Source: Spiribacter vilamensis
GTDB taxonomy: Bacteria; Pseudomonadota; Gammaproteobacteria; Nitrococcales; Nitrococcaceae
Direction: 5' to 3'
Assembly (NCBI RefSeq): GCF_004217415.1
Contig: NZ_SHLI01000001.1
Location: forward strand, 310,001-374,000
Length of the DNA stretch: 64,000 nucleotides
Shown here: one piece after another, positions 20,056-31,839 of the stretch
Layout: every line of letters starts with the position of its first letter
Numbering within the stretch: position 1 is the first letter of the stretch
Position numbers and translations under genes: made by a program
The notes under the pieces: model-generated
What the model was told of the DNA's origin: nothing
What the model saw: only the letters and a program-made list of their open reading frames with translations
The model's database searches: none

Positions 20056-22326
20056 ATGCTGAGCAAAGAGCTGGAATTCACGTTGAACCTCGCCTTCAAG
20101 GAAGCGCGTGACAAGCGTCATGAGTTCCTTACCGTGGAGCATCTCCTCCTCGCGCTGACCGATAACCCGGCAGCGCTCGAGGTGTTGCGTGCCTGCGAGG
20201 CCGATCTCGAGACCCTGCGACAGGATCTCGAGGCATTCCTCGACGAAACAACACCACTACTGCCGGCCAACGATAACCGTGAGACTCAGCCCACGCTGGG
20301 ATTCCAGCGGGTGCTGCAGCGCGCGATTCTGCATGTCCAGTCGTCGGGCAAGAAGGAAGTGAGCGGCGCGAACGTGATCGTCGCCATGTTCAGTGAACAG
20401 GAGTCGCAGGCCGTGTATTTCCTCCATAAGCAGAATATCTCCCGGCTCGATGCCGTGAATTTCATCTCCCACGGCGTCTCGAAGGGCAGCAGTGAGGAAG
20501 GCGGCGGCGAATCCGAGCCGTCCCGCGAAGAGGGCGAGACCAGCGAGGATGGTGAGAGCACCAATCCGCTCGAGAGCTTTGCCACCAATCTCAATGTCCG
20601 GGCTCGCCAGGGGCGGACCGACCCGCTGATCGGGCGCAAGTTCGAGGTCGAGCGGACCATTCAGATCCTCTGCCGCCGGCGCAAGAACAACCCGCTCTAC
20701 GTGGGTGAGGCCGGCGTGGGCAAGACCGCCATTGCCGAAGGGCTTGCCAAGCTCATCGAGGATCAAGAGGTGCCCGAGGTGCTCTCCGACGCCACGATCT
20801 ACTCCCTCGACATGGGCGCACTGGTGGCCGGCACCAAGTATCGGGGCGATTTCGAAAAGCGCCTGAAAGGTCTGCTTGCGCAGCTGAAAAAGCAGAAGCA
20901 CGCCATCCTCTTCATCGACGAGATCCACACCATCATTGGTGCCGGATCGGCCTCGGGCGGCGTGATGGATGCATCCAATCTCCTCAAGCCCATGCTGGCG
21001 AGCGGCGAACTCAAGTGCATCGGCTCGACGACCTATCAGGAATATCGCAGCGTGTTCGAGAAAGACCGCGCACTGGCGCGGCGTTTCCAGAAGATCGATG
21101 TCGCCGAACCCACTGTCGAGGAGACCGTGCAGATCCTGCGCGGGCTCAAGGATCGGTTCGAAAAGCATCATGGCGTTCGGTTCACGCATCCGGCACTGGA
21201 ATCGGCGGCGGAGCTGGCGGCGAAGTACATTAGCGACCGGTTCCTGCCCGACAAGGCCATCGACGTCATCGACGAGGCGGGCGCCAACCTTCGTCTGCTG
21301 CCGCCGTCGAAGAAGAAAAAGACGGTCAGCGTGAGCGATGTCGAGACGATTATCGCGAAAATCGCCCGCATCCCCCCGAAGCGGGTGTCGACGTCGGACA
21401 TGCGGTTGCTTGAAACGATCGAGAAGGATCTCAAGCGGACCATTTTCGGCCAGGACGAAGCGATTGATACGCTGGCTACGACGATCAAGATGTCCCGTGC
21501 CGGGCTGCGTGATACGGGCAAACCCGTGGGCAGTTTCCTGTTCGCCGGCCCCACGGGTGTTGGCAAGACCGAGGTCACGAAGCAGCTTGCCGAGACCATG
21601 GGCATCAATCTGATCCGCTTCGACATGTCGGAGTACATGGAGCGGCATACGGTGTCGCGGCTGATTGGTGCGCCGCCGGGATATGTCGGCTTCGATCAGG
21701 GCGGGCTGCTCACCGAGGAGGTGCTCAAGCATCCCCACTCGGTCGTGTTGCTCGACGAGATCGAGAAGGCGCACCCCGACGTCTTCAACCTGCTGCTACA
21801 GGTTATGGATCATGGCTCGCTCACGGATAACAATGGTCGGCATGCCGACTTCCGCAACGTGATCCTTGTGATGACCACCAATGCCGGCGCCGAAGAGCAG
21901 AGCCGGCGGACAATCGGTTTCACGCCGCAGGATCAGAGCAGCGACCAGATCGAGGTGATCCGCAAGCAGTTCACGCCGGAGTTCCGGAACCGGCTGGATG
22001 CCATCATCCAGTTCAACGGCCTGGCGCCGGAGGTAATCCAGCGGGTGGCCGACAAGTTCATCCGTGATCTGCGTCACCAGCTGGCTGACAAGCGGGTCAC
22101 GCTGGAAGTGAGCGATCCCGCTCGCGACTGGCTGGCCGAGCAGGGCTACGACCCGAAGATGGGTGCTCGGCCGATGGCCCGTCTTATCCAGGATCGGCTC
22201 AAGCGTGAGCTGGCGGATGAGTTGCTGTTTGGCAAGCTGACCAATGGCGGGCATGTTGCGGTCGATCTGGACGAGACCGGCGAAGCGCTGGCCTTCCATA
22301 TCGACACGCCAGAGCCGGTTGAGTAA
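20056..22326 (+). CDS. clpA: ATP-dependent Clp protease ATP-binding subunit ClpA
   Basis: This 756-residue unfoldase (E. coli ClpA has 758) feeds substrates to ClpP. The N-terminal double-repeat domain (LEFTLNLAFKEARDKRHEFL) receives ClpS. D1 has Walker A GEAGVGKTAIAEG and Walker B AILFIDEIHT; D2 has GPTGVGKTEVTK and VVLLDEIEKAH. The ClpP-docking loop is visible as TIGFTPQDQSSD. An acidic Ser/Glu-rich linker lies between the N-domain and D1. ATG 20056 fits the family start. The frame is open to 19975 only because it overlaps clpS. No clpP is in the window. Confidence 0.95.
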   Translation: MLSKELEFTLNLAFKEARDKRHEFLTVEHLLLALTDNPAALEVLRACEADLETLRQDLEAFLDETTPLLPANDNRETQPTLGFQRVLQRAILHVQSSGKKEVSGANVIVAMFSEQESQAVYFLHKQNISRLDAVNFISHGVSKGSSEEGGGESEPSREEGETSEDGESTNPLESFATNLNVRARQGRTDPLIGRKFEVERTIQILCRRRKNNPLYVGEAGVGKTAIAEGLAKLIEDQEVPEVLSDATIYSLDMGALVAGTKYRGDFEKRLKGLLAQLKKQKHAILFIDEIHTIIGAGSASGGVMDASNLLKPMLASGELKCIGSTTYQEYRSVFEKDRALARRFQKIDVAEPTVEETVQILRGLKDRFEKHHGVRFTHPALESAAELAAKYISDRFLPDKAIDVIDEAGANLRLLPPSKKKKTVSVSDVETIIAKIARIPPKRVSTSDMRLLETIEKDLKRTIFGQDEAIDTLATTIKMSRAGLRDTGKPVGSFLFAGPTGVGKTEVTKQLAETMGINLIRFDMSEYMERHTVSRLIGAPPGYVGFDQGGLLTEEVLKHPHSVVLLDEIEKAHPDVFNLLLQVMDHGSLTDNNGRHADFRNVILVMTTNAGAEEQSRRTIGFTPQDQSSDQIEVIRKQFTPEFRNRLDAIIQFNGLAPEVIQRVADKFIRDLRHQLADKRVTLEVSDPARDWLAEQGYDPKMGARPMARLIQDRLKRELADELLFGKLTNGGHVAVDLDETGEALAFHIDTPEPVE

Positions 22327-22332
22327 ACCGGT

Positions 22333-22551
22333 TCAACGCGCCCGGAAAACGATACGCCCTTTGTTGAGATCATAGGGCGTTAACTCGACGGTAACTTTGT
22401 CACCGCGCAGAATCCGGATGTAGTGCTTTCGCATTTTTCCGGAAATATGCGCGGTGACCACGTGGCCGTTCTCCAGCTCGACGCGGAACATGGTGTTGGG
22501 CATCACCTCGGTGATGGTGCCCTGCATGCGGATATTCTCTTCCTTCGCCAT
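22333..22551 (-). CDS. infA: Translation initiation factor IF-1
   Basis: This 72-residue S1/OB-fold protein blocks the ribosomal A site during initiation. The sequence ([20 protein letters not shown], then [20 protein letters not shown] and the end [14 protein letters not shown]) is near-canonical. It converges on clpA with only 6 bp between the stops. A likely promoter lies just upstream at 22583-22611. Confidence 0.97.
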   Translation of the reverse strand: MAKEENIRMQGTITEVMPNTMFRVELENGHVVTAHISGKMRKHYIRILRGDKVTVELTPYDLNKGRIVFRAR

Positions 22552-22582
22552 TCAGCCTTTCTCTTCCTGATTAAAACACTTA

Positions 22583-22611
22583 ATTCTACCCGAGCCGGGT
22601 ACGTTCACCAA
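22583..22611 (-). promoter_or_regulatory. Putative infA promoter
   Basis: Read on the minus strand, TTGGTG at 22606-22611 and TAGAAT at 22583-22588 are separated by exactly 17 bp. The -10 matches the consensus at 5 of 6 positions, and the -35 is weaker. It would give a leader of about 25 nucleotides before the infA ATG. Confidence 0.45.
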
Positions 22612-22621
22612 TCGCGAGGTT

Positions 22622-23344
22622 CTATTCAACCGCGATCCAGCCGTCAGGTGACAGCCGCTCGTGCGGCCGGAAGCCGGTCTTGTAGTCCATCCCCGGACAC
22701 CCCTCGATCCAGTAACCCAGGTACAGCCAGTCACGCTGTCGGCGTTTCGCTTCCTCGATCTGTAGAAGTATTGCCAGAGTGCCCAGGCCACGTTCGGTCG
22801 CGGCCGGGTCGTAGAAGGTGTAAACGGCCGAGAATGCGGCTCCGGTATCGTCGGTGACCGCCACGCCGAGCAGACGATCATTGGTTGCCTCGCGGAGTTC
22901 CAGGAACTCCGTCGTGCACCAGTGCGAGGTCAGATACTGCCAGTAGAGGTCCGGATCCGCGTCGTCCATGCCGCCGCCCGGGTGGCGGGCCGAGACATAG
23001 CGGCTGTAGAGCTCGAAATGCTCGGGCCGATACCGGAATCCGACACTTGTCAGATAGACATCGGAATTGTCTCGCCGGCAGCGCCGGTGCCGGCGTCGCG
23101 GCTGGAATCGCGCCACCGGAATGCGGATGCTCTGACATAGCTGACAGCCGGGGCAGGCATTGCGGTAGAGATGTTCGCCCCCGCGTCGGAAGCCGTTTTT
23201 GAGCAGCTCGTCATAGAGTTCCGGTGTCGGCGTCAGCCGCGGGTCGACGAAGTCGAACTGCGATGGCCGATCATGGAGGTAAGGGCAGGGGCGATAGCCT
23301 GTCCCGAACAGCCGCAGTCGCCGGGTTGTATCGGCTTCGGTCAT
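22622..23344 (-). CDS. bpt: Aspartate/glutamate leucyltransferase (Bpt, arginyltransferase family)
   Basis: This 240-residue enzyme transfers leucine from Leu-tRNA to proteins with N-terminal Asp or Glu, creating a degron for ClpS-ClpA. The N-terminal cysteine cluster is present (GTGYRPCPYLHDRPSQFDF and RNACPGCQLCQSIRIPV). The C-terminal half has TFYDPAATERGLGTLAILLQ and YLGYWIEGCPGMDYK, conserved in the ATE/Bpt family. Its ATG at 23344 overlaps the aat stop (ATGA), so the two transferases are translationally coupled. Confidence 0.93.
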   Translation of the reverse strand: MTEADTTRRLRLFGTGYRPCPYLHDRPSQFDFVDPRLTPTPELYDELLKNGFRRGGEHLYRNACPGCQLCQSIRIPVARFQPRRRHRRCRRDNSDVYLTSVGFRYRPEHFELYSRYVSARHPGGGMDDADPDLYWQYLTSHWCTTEFLELREATNDRLLGVAVTDDTGAAFSAVYTFYDPAATERGLGTLAILLQIEEAKRRQRDWLYLGYWIEGCPGMDYKTGFRPHERLSPDGWIAVE

Positions 23345-24087
23345 GACGGCCACTTGCGAGTGACGTCATCGCGCGTGATAGACAGTGACCAGGCCCCCGG
23401 GCGCGTTTCTCCGCGCTGACTGGCGGCCAGCCTGAGCAGGAAGCGTTTGCGGGGGACGACCTCGGCCCCCAGGCTGAGTAGATGTTCGGTGGGCATCTGG
23501 CAGTCGAGGAAGTCGAATCCCCATTCGCCGAGCTGGCGGAGCAGCCAGGCAAGGGCGATCTTGCTGCCGTTGGTCGCATGACTGAACATCGATTCCCCGA
23601 AGAAGGCTCGGCCGGTGGAAACGCCGTACAGGCCACCGATTAAACGTTTTCCGCGCCATACCTCGATGGAATGGGCCAGCCCGAGCGTGTGCATGTCGTA
23701 GTAGGCATCGGCCATTTCCGGTGTAATCCAGGTCTCCGGCTGATCCAGCCGTGGCGCGGCGCAGGCGGCGATGACCGCCTCGAAGGCCGTATCCAGCGAT
23801 ACCTGGTAGTCGGTCTTTCGCAGTTGCCGCCTCAGCGACCGACTCATGTGAAAGCCGGACGGAGTGATGAGCGCGCGTGGATCGGGGCTCCACCACAGGA
23901 CAGGTTCGCCGGGGGAGTACCACGGGAAAATCCCGTTCCGATAGGCCGATTCCAGCCGTTGCGGTGACAGTGACGCGCCAATGGCGAGCAGGCCGTTGGG
24001 CTCGGCGAGCGCGGTTTCCGGGTCGGGCAGGGGCGTAGTCTCGTCATTCGGCGCGAGCCATGGAATCGGGAGCGCCGGCTCAGTCAC
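23341..24087 (-). CDS. aat: Leucyl/phenylalanyl-tRNA-protein transferase
   Basis: This enzyme (248 residues from GTG 24087) attaches Leu or Phe to N-terminal Arg or Lys. Family motifs include GLLAIGASLSPQRLESAYRNGIFPW, WWSPDPRALI, GLAHSIEVWRGKRLIGGLYGV and FFGESMFSHATNGSKIAL. I chose GTG 24087, which overlaps the stop of the upstream gene by 8 bp; an ATG at 24108 would put more sequence inside that gene. With bpt, clpS and clpA nearby, both bacterial N-degron branches are encoded within 6 kb. Confidence 0.94.
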   Translation of the reverse strand: MTEPALPIPWLAPNDETTPLPDPETALAEPNGLLAIGASLSPQRLESAYRNGIFPWYSPGEPVLWWSPDPRALITPSGFHMSRSLRRQLRKTDYQVSLDTAFEAVIAACAAPRLDQPETWITPEMADAYYDMHTLGLAHSIEVWRGKRLIGGLYGVSTGRAFFGESMFSHATNGSKIALAWLLRQLGEWGFDFLDCQMPTEHLLSLGAEVVPRKRFLLRLAASQRGETRPGAWSLSITRDDVTRKWPS

Positions 24088-25237
24088 GTGGCAGTTGCTC
24101 CAGCACATCGGCCCGATAGGGACCCTCCGCGGTCAGAGTCCGGGCGTATTCGGCGACGGCCGGGCGCTCGCGTGCCAGAAAGTCGTCGACGGCGGCGCGG
24201 AACTGCTCATCGCGCAGATAGTGCGCGGAATGCGTGAGCACCGGGAGGAAACCACGAGCCACCTTGTGCTCGCCCTGGGCACCGGGCTCGAACCGGTCCA
24301 TGCCCTCGCGGATGCAGTAATCGATGCCCTGGTAATAACAGGCCTCGAAGTGCAGGTCGTCATAGTCGCGGGCCGCGCCCCAGTAGCGCCCGTAGAGGGT
24401 ATCGTCGCTGCGCAGGCAGATCGCCGCCGCCACGGGATCGCCGTCCGCCTCGGCGAGAAATACCACCACTCGGTCACCGAGCCGCTCGCCCAGTTCGACA
24501 AAACAGTCCCGGCTGATCACCGGGAGGTTGCCGTGGGCATGAAAGGTGTCTTCGTAGAAGCCATGCAGCGCTGTCCAGAGCTGATGGCTGACCTCGTGGC
24601 CATGGAGCGTACGCATCTGCAGGCCCTGTTCGCTGACCCGGCGACGCTCGCGGCGGATATTCTTGCGCTTTTTGGCGCTGAGTCCGCCGAGGAAATCTTC
24701 GAAATCGCGGTAGCCGGCGTTCCGCCAGTGATACTGGCAACCATCGCGGCGGGCATAGCCCGATGTCTCGAGGGTTTCCACATCTTCCACCTGCGGGAAC
24801 AGCCAGTGCACGGAGCTGATTTCCATCGCATCGGCCATCTGTTGTGCACCCGCCGCGAGGGCCTGGCGCAGGCCTTCTTCGGAGTAGTCGGCATTCAAAA
24901 GCATGCGGGGGCCGTTCACGGGGCTGTAGGGCACGGCGATGATGAGCTTCGGGTAGTAGTCAAGCCCGTTGCGCTCGTAGGCGTGCGCCCAGGCGAAATC
25001 GAACACGAACTCGCCCCACGAGTTGCCCTTGAGGTAGGCCGGTGCCGCGGCAGCGAGCGTGTCATCGTCTTCGAGGACGAGGTGATGGGGGATCCACCCG
25101 TTATTCCGGGACACGGCACCGTGACGCTCCATCGCGTCCAGGAATTCATGTCGCAGGAACGGGTTGTCCGCACCCACAAGGGCGTTCCACCGTTCGGCGG
25201 CGATCTCGCTGATTGCTGATATGGCTTTGAGTTGCAT
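24080..25237 (-). CDS. COG3146/DUF482-type acyltransferase-fold protein
   Basis: This 385-residue protein resembles the DUF482 (COG3146) group of GNAT/FemAB-like proteins. Recognisable segments are [21 protein letters not shown] at the start, [23 protein letters not shown] in the centre, and [38 protein letters not shown] toward the end. FemAB relatives use aminoacyl-tRNA as donor, so its place as first gene of the aat-bpt operon is suggestive. No substrate is known to me for this family, and the call is structural rather than functional. Confidence 0.75.
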   Translation of the reverse strand: [385 protein letters not shown]

Positions 25238-25322
25238 GCCTCGACAGACCGCAAAGGTTGCCCTGAAGTGCCCTGTCGCTCCCCGCTGCTAAAGGCCGGG
25301 TGCCTACTGTACACTCAAGCTT

Positions 25323-27746
25323 ATGGCAGGCAAGACAACAGCGCGGCAACTGGTGGCGCCACGCACCCAGCACATCAGCCGGGTGATCCGGGAGGCGGCC
25401 CTGCTTTTGCTGCTGGCGGTGGCCGGCTTTCTCATGCTCTCGCTTCTGACCTATACCCCGGCCGACCCCGGCTGGAGCCAGTCCGGTCCGGTCCGGGGCG
25501 TTGGTAATGCCGGTGGGGTGGTGGGTGCTTACTGGGCGGATCTGAGCCTGTATCTGTTCGGTTACCTCGCCTACCTGCTGCCGGCTCTGATCGTATTACT
25601 GGCGACACTCGTGTATCGCTGGCAGCGCCATGGCGGCTCCGTTCACTGGGCGGTGATGGGGGTGAGGGTGATCGGCTTTCTGCTCACCCTGTTTGCCGGT
25701 GCCGCGGTGGCTCGCCTGCACATCCCGCCCGTCCCCGGCATCGTCCCGCTCAGCTCCGGCGGAGTGCTCGGGAACCTGGTCGGAGACTGGGGGCAGGAGG
25801 CGTTCAGCTTCACTGGCGCCACTTTGCTGGCACTGGCGGTGCTGCTGGCCGGCGTTACGCTTTTCACGGGGCTGTCCTGGATCCTGCTGATGGACCGGCT
25901 TGGGCAAATCGTCCTGGCCCAGGGTAAGTACCTGGTCGCATTGCAGGGCTGGATCCAGTCCTGCAGTGCGAGGCTGCGCGCGCAGGTCGCTCGACAAACG
26001 ACGAAGTACGCCGAGCGCCGGCAGAACCGCGAGCGCAACCGGCCGGCCATCGCGGCACCGGCCCGCGGGAAGGCGGTTGCCGGAGAACCCGCACCTGCAC
26101 CCGCACCGACATCGCCATCGCCGGCAGTGTTATCGACGCCAGCGTCACCGCCCGCTCCGGAAAAGGCCTCGCGGGCGGAGCGGCGTCGGCGCCCGGAGCC
26201 GACACCGGCGTCGGCGCCGGGTGGCCGCCCACCGGTTTCCCTGCTGGATGCACCCCAGGCGGAGCAACCCGGGTACAGCGAGGACGTGCTGGAGACGATG
26301 TCACGGCTGGTCGAGACCAAGCTGAGCGACTTCGGGGTGCAGGTCGAGGTGGTGGCGGTGCAGCCCGGCCCCGTGATCACTCGCTTCGAGCTCAGGCCCG
26401 CCGCGGGGGTCAAGGTGAGCCAGATCAGCAACCTCTCCAAGGATCTTGCCCGCGCGCTCTCGGTAACCGCGGTGCGGGTTGTTGAGGTCATTCCCGGGAA
26501 ATCGGTGGTCGGACTGGAAATCCCCAACGAGCATCGCCAGGTGATTGCCCTGTCGGAGATTATCCGCGCCGACGCCTTTGACAAGGCGGATTCACCGCTG
26601 ACCCTCGCCATCGGCAAGGATATTGGCGGTTTTACCCAGGTTGTCGACCTCGCGAAGATGCCTCATCTGCTTGTTGCCGGCACGACCGGCTCCGGCAAGT
26701 CGGTGGGCATTAACGCCATGATCATCAGCATGCTCTACAAGAACGATCCCGAGCAGGTCCGCATGATCATGATCGACCCCAAGATGCTGGAGCTTTCCGT
26801 TTACGACGGCATTCCGCATCTGCTCGCGCCAGTCGTCACCGATATGAAGGAAGCGGCCAACGCATTGCGCTGGTGTGTGGGCGAGATGGAACGTCGCTAT
26901 CGGCTGATGTCGACGCTCGGAGTGCGCAATATCGACGGTGCGAACGCGAAGATTCGCGAAGCGCGGGGGCGGGGCGAGCCGATCACGGATCCCCTCTGGG
27001 ACAAGGGCGATGGTCGAATCGAGCCGGGAATCGATGGCGAATCGCCCCAGGCCCCACTGCTCGAGCCGATGCCCTACACCGTCGTGGTGGTCGATGAGTT
27101 CGCCGACATGATGATGATGGTCGGCAAAAAGGTCGAAGAGCTTATCGCCCGGCTTGCGCAGAAGGCCCGCGCCGCCGGTATCCATCTTATCCTCGCCACC
27201 CAGCGCCCGTCGGTGGATGTGATTACCGGACTGATCAAGGCCAATATCCCGACCCGCATGGCGTTCCAGGTATCCTCCCGCGTCGATTCACGCACCATCC
27301 TTGATCAGATGGGGGCCGAATCGCTGCTCGGGCACGGTGACATGCTCTACCTCGGCCCCAGCAGTCGGGGTCTGCCGGAGCGGGTGCACGGCGCATTCGT
27401 CTCGGATGCCGAGGTGCACCGGATCGCCGAGCATCTCAAGCAGACCGGCTCGCCGGAATATGTCGACGGTATTCTCGATGAATCCGGCGCGGAAGGGGCC
27501 GGCGCCGGCGCCCTCCCCGGCGAAGCGAACGCCACGGGCGGCGAGTCCGATCCGCTCTACGACCAGGCGGTACGTATTGTGACTGAAACCCGCAAAGCCT
27601 CGATCTCGGGTGTTCAGCGGCGCCTGAAAGTCGGCTACAACCGTGCGGCGCGCCTGGTTGAGGAGATGGAGGCGGCTGGCATTGTCGGACCGCTGCAAGC
27701 CAATGGTTCGCGCGAGGTGATCGCGCCACCACCACCGGGGGATTGA
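25323..27746 (+). CDS. ftsK: DNA translocase FtsK
   Basis: This 807-residue septal DNA pump resolves chromosome dimers with XerCD. Four membrane helices occupy about residues 24-45, 76-98, 110-128 and 160-187. An Ala/Pro-rich linker spans about 225-305, much shorter than in the 1329-residue E. coli protein. The motor has Walker [15 protein letters not shown] and Walker [14 protein letters not shown]. The C-terminal gamma winged-helix ([29 protein letters not shown]) recognises polar sequences and activates XerD. A matching xerD lies at 39968. Its stop overlaps the lolA start. Confidence 0.95.
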   Translation: MAGKTTARQLVAPRTQHISRVIREAALLLLLAVAGFLMLSLLTYTPADPGWSQSGPVRGVGNAGGVVGAYWADLSLYLFGYLAYLLPALIVLLATLVYRWQRHGGSVHWAVMGVRVIGFLLTLFAGAAVARLHIPPVPGIVPLSSGGVLGNLVGDWGQEAFSFTGATLLALAVLLAGVTLFTGLSWILLMDRLGQIVLAQGKYLVALQGWIQSCSARLRAQVARQTTKYAERRQNRERNRPAIAAPARGKAVAGEPAPAPAPTSPSPAVLSTPASPPAPEKASRAERRRRPEPTPASAPGGRPPVSLLDAPQAEQPGYSEDVLETMSRLVETKLSDFGVQVEVVAVQPGPVITRFELRPAAGVKVSQISNLSKDLARALSVTAVRVVEVIPGKSVVGLEIPNEHRQVIALSEIIRADAFDKADSPLTLAIGKDIGGFTQVVDLAKMPHLLVAGTTGSGKSVGINAMIISMLYKNDPEQVRMIMIDPKMLELSVYDGIPHLLAPVVTDMKEAANALRWCVGEMERRYRLMSTLGVRNIDGANAKIREARGRGEPITDPLWDKGDGRIEPGIDGESPQAPLLEPMPYTVVVVDEFADMMMMVGKKVEELIARLAQKARAAGIHLILATQRPSVDVITGLIKANIPTRMAFQVSSRVDSRTILDQMGAESLLGHGDMLYLGPSSRGLPERVHGAFVSDAEVHRIAEHLKQTGSPEYVDGILDESGAEGAGAGALPGEANATGGESDPLYDQAVRIVTETRKASISGVQRRLKVGYNRAARLVEEMEAAGIVGPLQANGSREVIAPPPPGD

Positions 27747-28411
27747 TGATCAAGCTGACAGGCAGTCTATGTGGGCGAATGTTCGTCCTGTTAGTCGGCG
27801 TACTCGTGATGTTCGGGGATGTCTCGGCGACGACGAAAACGGATTCATCGGCGTCGCAACCCGAGGCATTGCGGGAGCTCGAGCGATACTTCGTTGCCAT
27901 CGAGACGCTCCAGGGCGAGTTCCGCCAGGTCACGATGGACGAGACCGGCACCGTCGTTGAGGAGGCGGAGGGCTCTTTCGTGATTGCCCGCCCGCAGCGG
28001 TTTGTCTGGGACTATCGAACGCCCTACGAGCAGGTAATCGTCGCCGACGGTGAGCAGCTCTGGGTCCACGATGTGGCGCTCGACCAGGTCGTTGTGCGTC
28101 CGCTGGACGAGGCGCTGGGCGTGGGCGCGGCGCAGCTGTTGAGCGGTGACTTCGCCAACCTCCAGGCGCAGTTCGATCTTTCCGTGGCGGATGATGGCCG
28201 GATTCTCATGAAGCCGACCGATCCGGCCTGGGATTTCCAGCGTGTCCACCTCACCCTTGATGACGGCGTGCCGACCGCCATTGAGGTGGCGGATGGCATG
28301 GGCCAGCGCATCGTCGTGGAGTTGCTCGATGTCGTGCGTAATCCGGCGATCGAATCGGAGCGATTCGATTTCGAGCCTCCCGAGGGCGTCGATGTCATGC
28401 GGGGTTCATGA
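27746..28411 (+). CDS. lolA: Outer-membrane lipoprotein carrier protein LolA
   Basis: This 221-residue periplasmic chaperone ferries lipoproteins from LolCDE to LolB. After the signal peptide it shows the LolA pattern: [54 protein letters not shown], and [12 protein letters not shown] 27746 overlaps the ftsK stop (TGATG), and its own stop overlaps the rarA start, which fits the conserved ftsK-lolA-rarA operon. The acceptor LolB is not in the window. Confidence 0.92.
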   Translation: MIKLTGSLCGRMFVLLVGVLVMFGDVSATTKTDSSASQPEALRELERYFVAIETLQGEFRQVTMDETGTVVEEAEGSFVIARPQRFVWDYRTPYEQVIVADGEQLWVHDVALDQVVVRPLDEALGVGAAQLLSGDFANLQAQFDLSVADDGRILMKPTDPAWDFQRVHLTLDDGVPTAIEVADGMGQRIVVELLDVVRNPAIESERFDFEPPEGVDVMRGS

Positions 28412-29706
28412 TCGACCGTACCCGTCCGCTCGCCGACCGGATGCGGCCTCGCAGCGCCGATGAGTTCGCGGGGCAGGGGCATCTGCTCGATCCCGGACGA
28501 CCGCTGTGCGAGGCGCTGGCGGTGGGCCGGCCGCATTCCATGGTCCTGTGGGGGCCGCCCGGCACCGGCAAGACCACACTCGCCCGGATGGTGGCCGCAG
28601 CGGCGGATGCCGAGTTCCTGACGCTGTCCGCGGTCATGGCAGGCGTCAAGGATATCCGCGAGTGCGCGGCCCGTGGCAGCGCCAACCGTGAGGCCGGACG
28701 ACAGACGCTGTTGTTTGTCGACGAGGTTCACCGTTTCAACAAGGCTCAGCAGGATGCCTTCCTGCCCTACATCGAGAACGGCACCCTCCTTTTTATCGGT
28801 GCAACGACCGAGAATCCGTCCTTCGAGCTGAACAACGCACTGCTCTCGCGGGTACGGGTCTATGTCCTCCGTGCCCTCGAGCCGGTGGCGATTGGTGAAC
28901 TGATTGATGCGGCGATGAGCGATGCCGAGCGGGGTCTGGGTGACACCGACCTGAGCCTGAGTGAGGCGGCACGGGAGGCCCTGACCCAGCTCGCCGACGG
29001 GGATGCCCGCACCGCGCTCAGCCTGCTCGAGGTGGCTGCCGATCTCGCCGATGACGCCGGCGTGATTGATGTCGACCGGATTCGAGAGGCGGCAGCGGGA
29101 GGACGGGCCCGTTTCGACAAGGGCGGGGATGCCTTCTACGACCTGATCTCGGCGCTGCACAAGTCCGTACGGGGTTCCGCGCCTGATGCGGCACTCTACT
29201 GGTTTGCCCGCATGCTCGACGGCGGTTGTGATCCGCTCTACATCGCCCGCCGGGTGGTACGCATCGCCTCGGAGGATATCGGTAATGCCGATCCCCGGGC
29301 GCTGCAAGTCGGGCTCGATGCCTGGCAGGCGCAGGAGCGTCTGGGATCTCCCGAGGGTGAGCTGGCCATTGCTCAGGCGATCAGCTACATGGCGGCCGTC
29401 CCGAAGAGCAATGCGGTTTACCGCGCCTACAACACCGCGATGGCGGACGCCCGCTCCGAGGGATCGCTAGAGGTGCCGGTGCATTTGCGCAATGCCCCGA
29501 CCCGGCTGATGAAAGCCCTCGGTTACGGTCATGACTATCGCTATGCCCATGACGAGCCCCATGGTTATGCCGCCGGCGAGACCTATCTGCCGGAGGCCCT
29601 GGCCGGGCGCCGTTACTATCAGCCCACCGATCGCGGAATGGAGCGGCGTATCGCCGACCGGCTCGCGTGGCTGGCCGAGCTTGACGAGGCGGCGCGCCAC
29701 AGCTGA
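28408..29706 (+). CDS. rarA: Replication-associated recombination protein RarA (MgsA)
   Basis: This 432-residue AAA+ clamp-loader-like ATPase acts at stalled forks. It has [20 protein letters not shown], Walker [10 protein letters not shown], Walker [21 protein letters not shown], sensor 1 [13 protein letters not shown], and the C-terminal tetramerisation region with [12 protein letters not shown] and YLPEAL. It begins within the lolA stop codon (ATGA). Confidence 0.95.
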   Translation: MIDRTRPLADRMRPRSADEFAGQGHLLDPGRPLCEALAVGRPHSMVLWGPPGTGKTTLARMVAAAADAEFLTLSAVMAGVKDIRECAARGSANREAGRQTLLFVDEVHRFNKAQQDAFLPYIENGTLLFIGATTENPSFELNNALLSRVRVYVLRALEPVAIGELIDAAMSDAERGLGDTDLSLSEAAREALTQLADGDARTALSLLEVAADLADDAGVIDVDRIREAAAGGRARFDKGGDAFYDLISALHKSVRGSAPDAALYWFARMLDGGCDPLYIARRVVRIASEDIGNADPRALQVGLDAWQAQERLGSPEGELAIAQAISYMAAVPKSNAVYRAYNTAMADARSEGSLEVPVHLRNAPTRLMKALGYGHDYRYAHDEPHGYAAGETYLPEALAGRRYYQPTDRGMERRIADRLAWLAELDEAARHS

Positions 29707-29770
29707 TCGCTACGATCGTGATCGTGATTCGCGTACACTCTGGCCGTCTTGTGAGTCAGGGGGCGGATCA

Positions 29771-30154
29771 ATGGCGTTCGTCGGTGAAGCTGCGGCCGTT
29801 GCCGCCGGCGGGGCGATCGGTGCCGTCATGCGCTACGGCGCCACGATGCTGGCGACCGGCTGGCTGCCGCGCGGTTTCCCCTGGGGGACGCTTTCCGTCA
29901 ACGTGCTGGGCAGCCTTTTAATGGGTATCGCTTTCGTCCTGCTCGTCGAAAGGGGAATGCCCGGCTCCGGCTGGCGGCTTTTCTTCGGTGTCGGACTGAT
30001 CGGGGCGTTCACGACATTCTCGACGTTCTCACTCGATGTCATCGCACTGTACGAGGCCGGCGCCAGCCTTCGCGCGGGGCTCTATGTGCTGGCGAGCGTG
30101 GCCACCTGCCTGCTGGCCACGCTCGCGGGCATTATTATCACCCGAAGTTTCTAG
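29771..30154 (+). CDS. crcB: Fluoride ion channel CrcB (Fluc)
   Basis: This 127-residue protein has four membrane helices and belongs to the Fluc family that exports fluoride as an antiparallel dimer. Signature residues are GGAIGAVMRYG, the pore segment WGTLSVNVLGS with the conserved Asn, and GAFTTFSTFSLD with the phenylalanine track and the Na+ site Thr/Ser. ATG 29771 follows a GGGGCGG stretch. Only 64 bp separate it from rarA, and I saw no crcB-type fluoride riboswitch there. Confidence 0.92.
   Translation: MAFVGEAAAVAAGGAIGAVMRYGATMLATGWLPRGFPWGTLSVNVLGSLLMGIAFVLLVERGMPGSGWRLFFGVGLIGAFTTFSTFSLDVIALYEAGASLRAGLYVLASVATCLLATLAGIIITRSF

Positions 30155-31835
<1,681 letters not shown>

Positions 31836-31839
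<4 letters not shown>

Noticed and set aside
29707-29770. Possible fluoride riboswitch in front of crcB
   Set aside because: Only 64 bp separate rarA and crcB, and I could not find the conserved fluoride aptamer core there.
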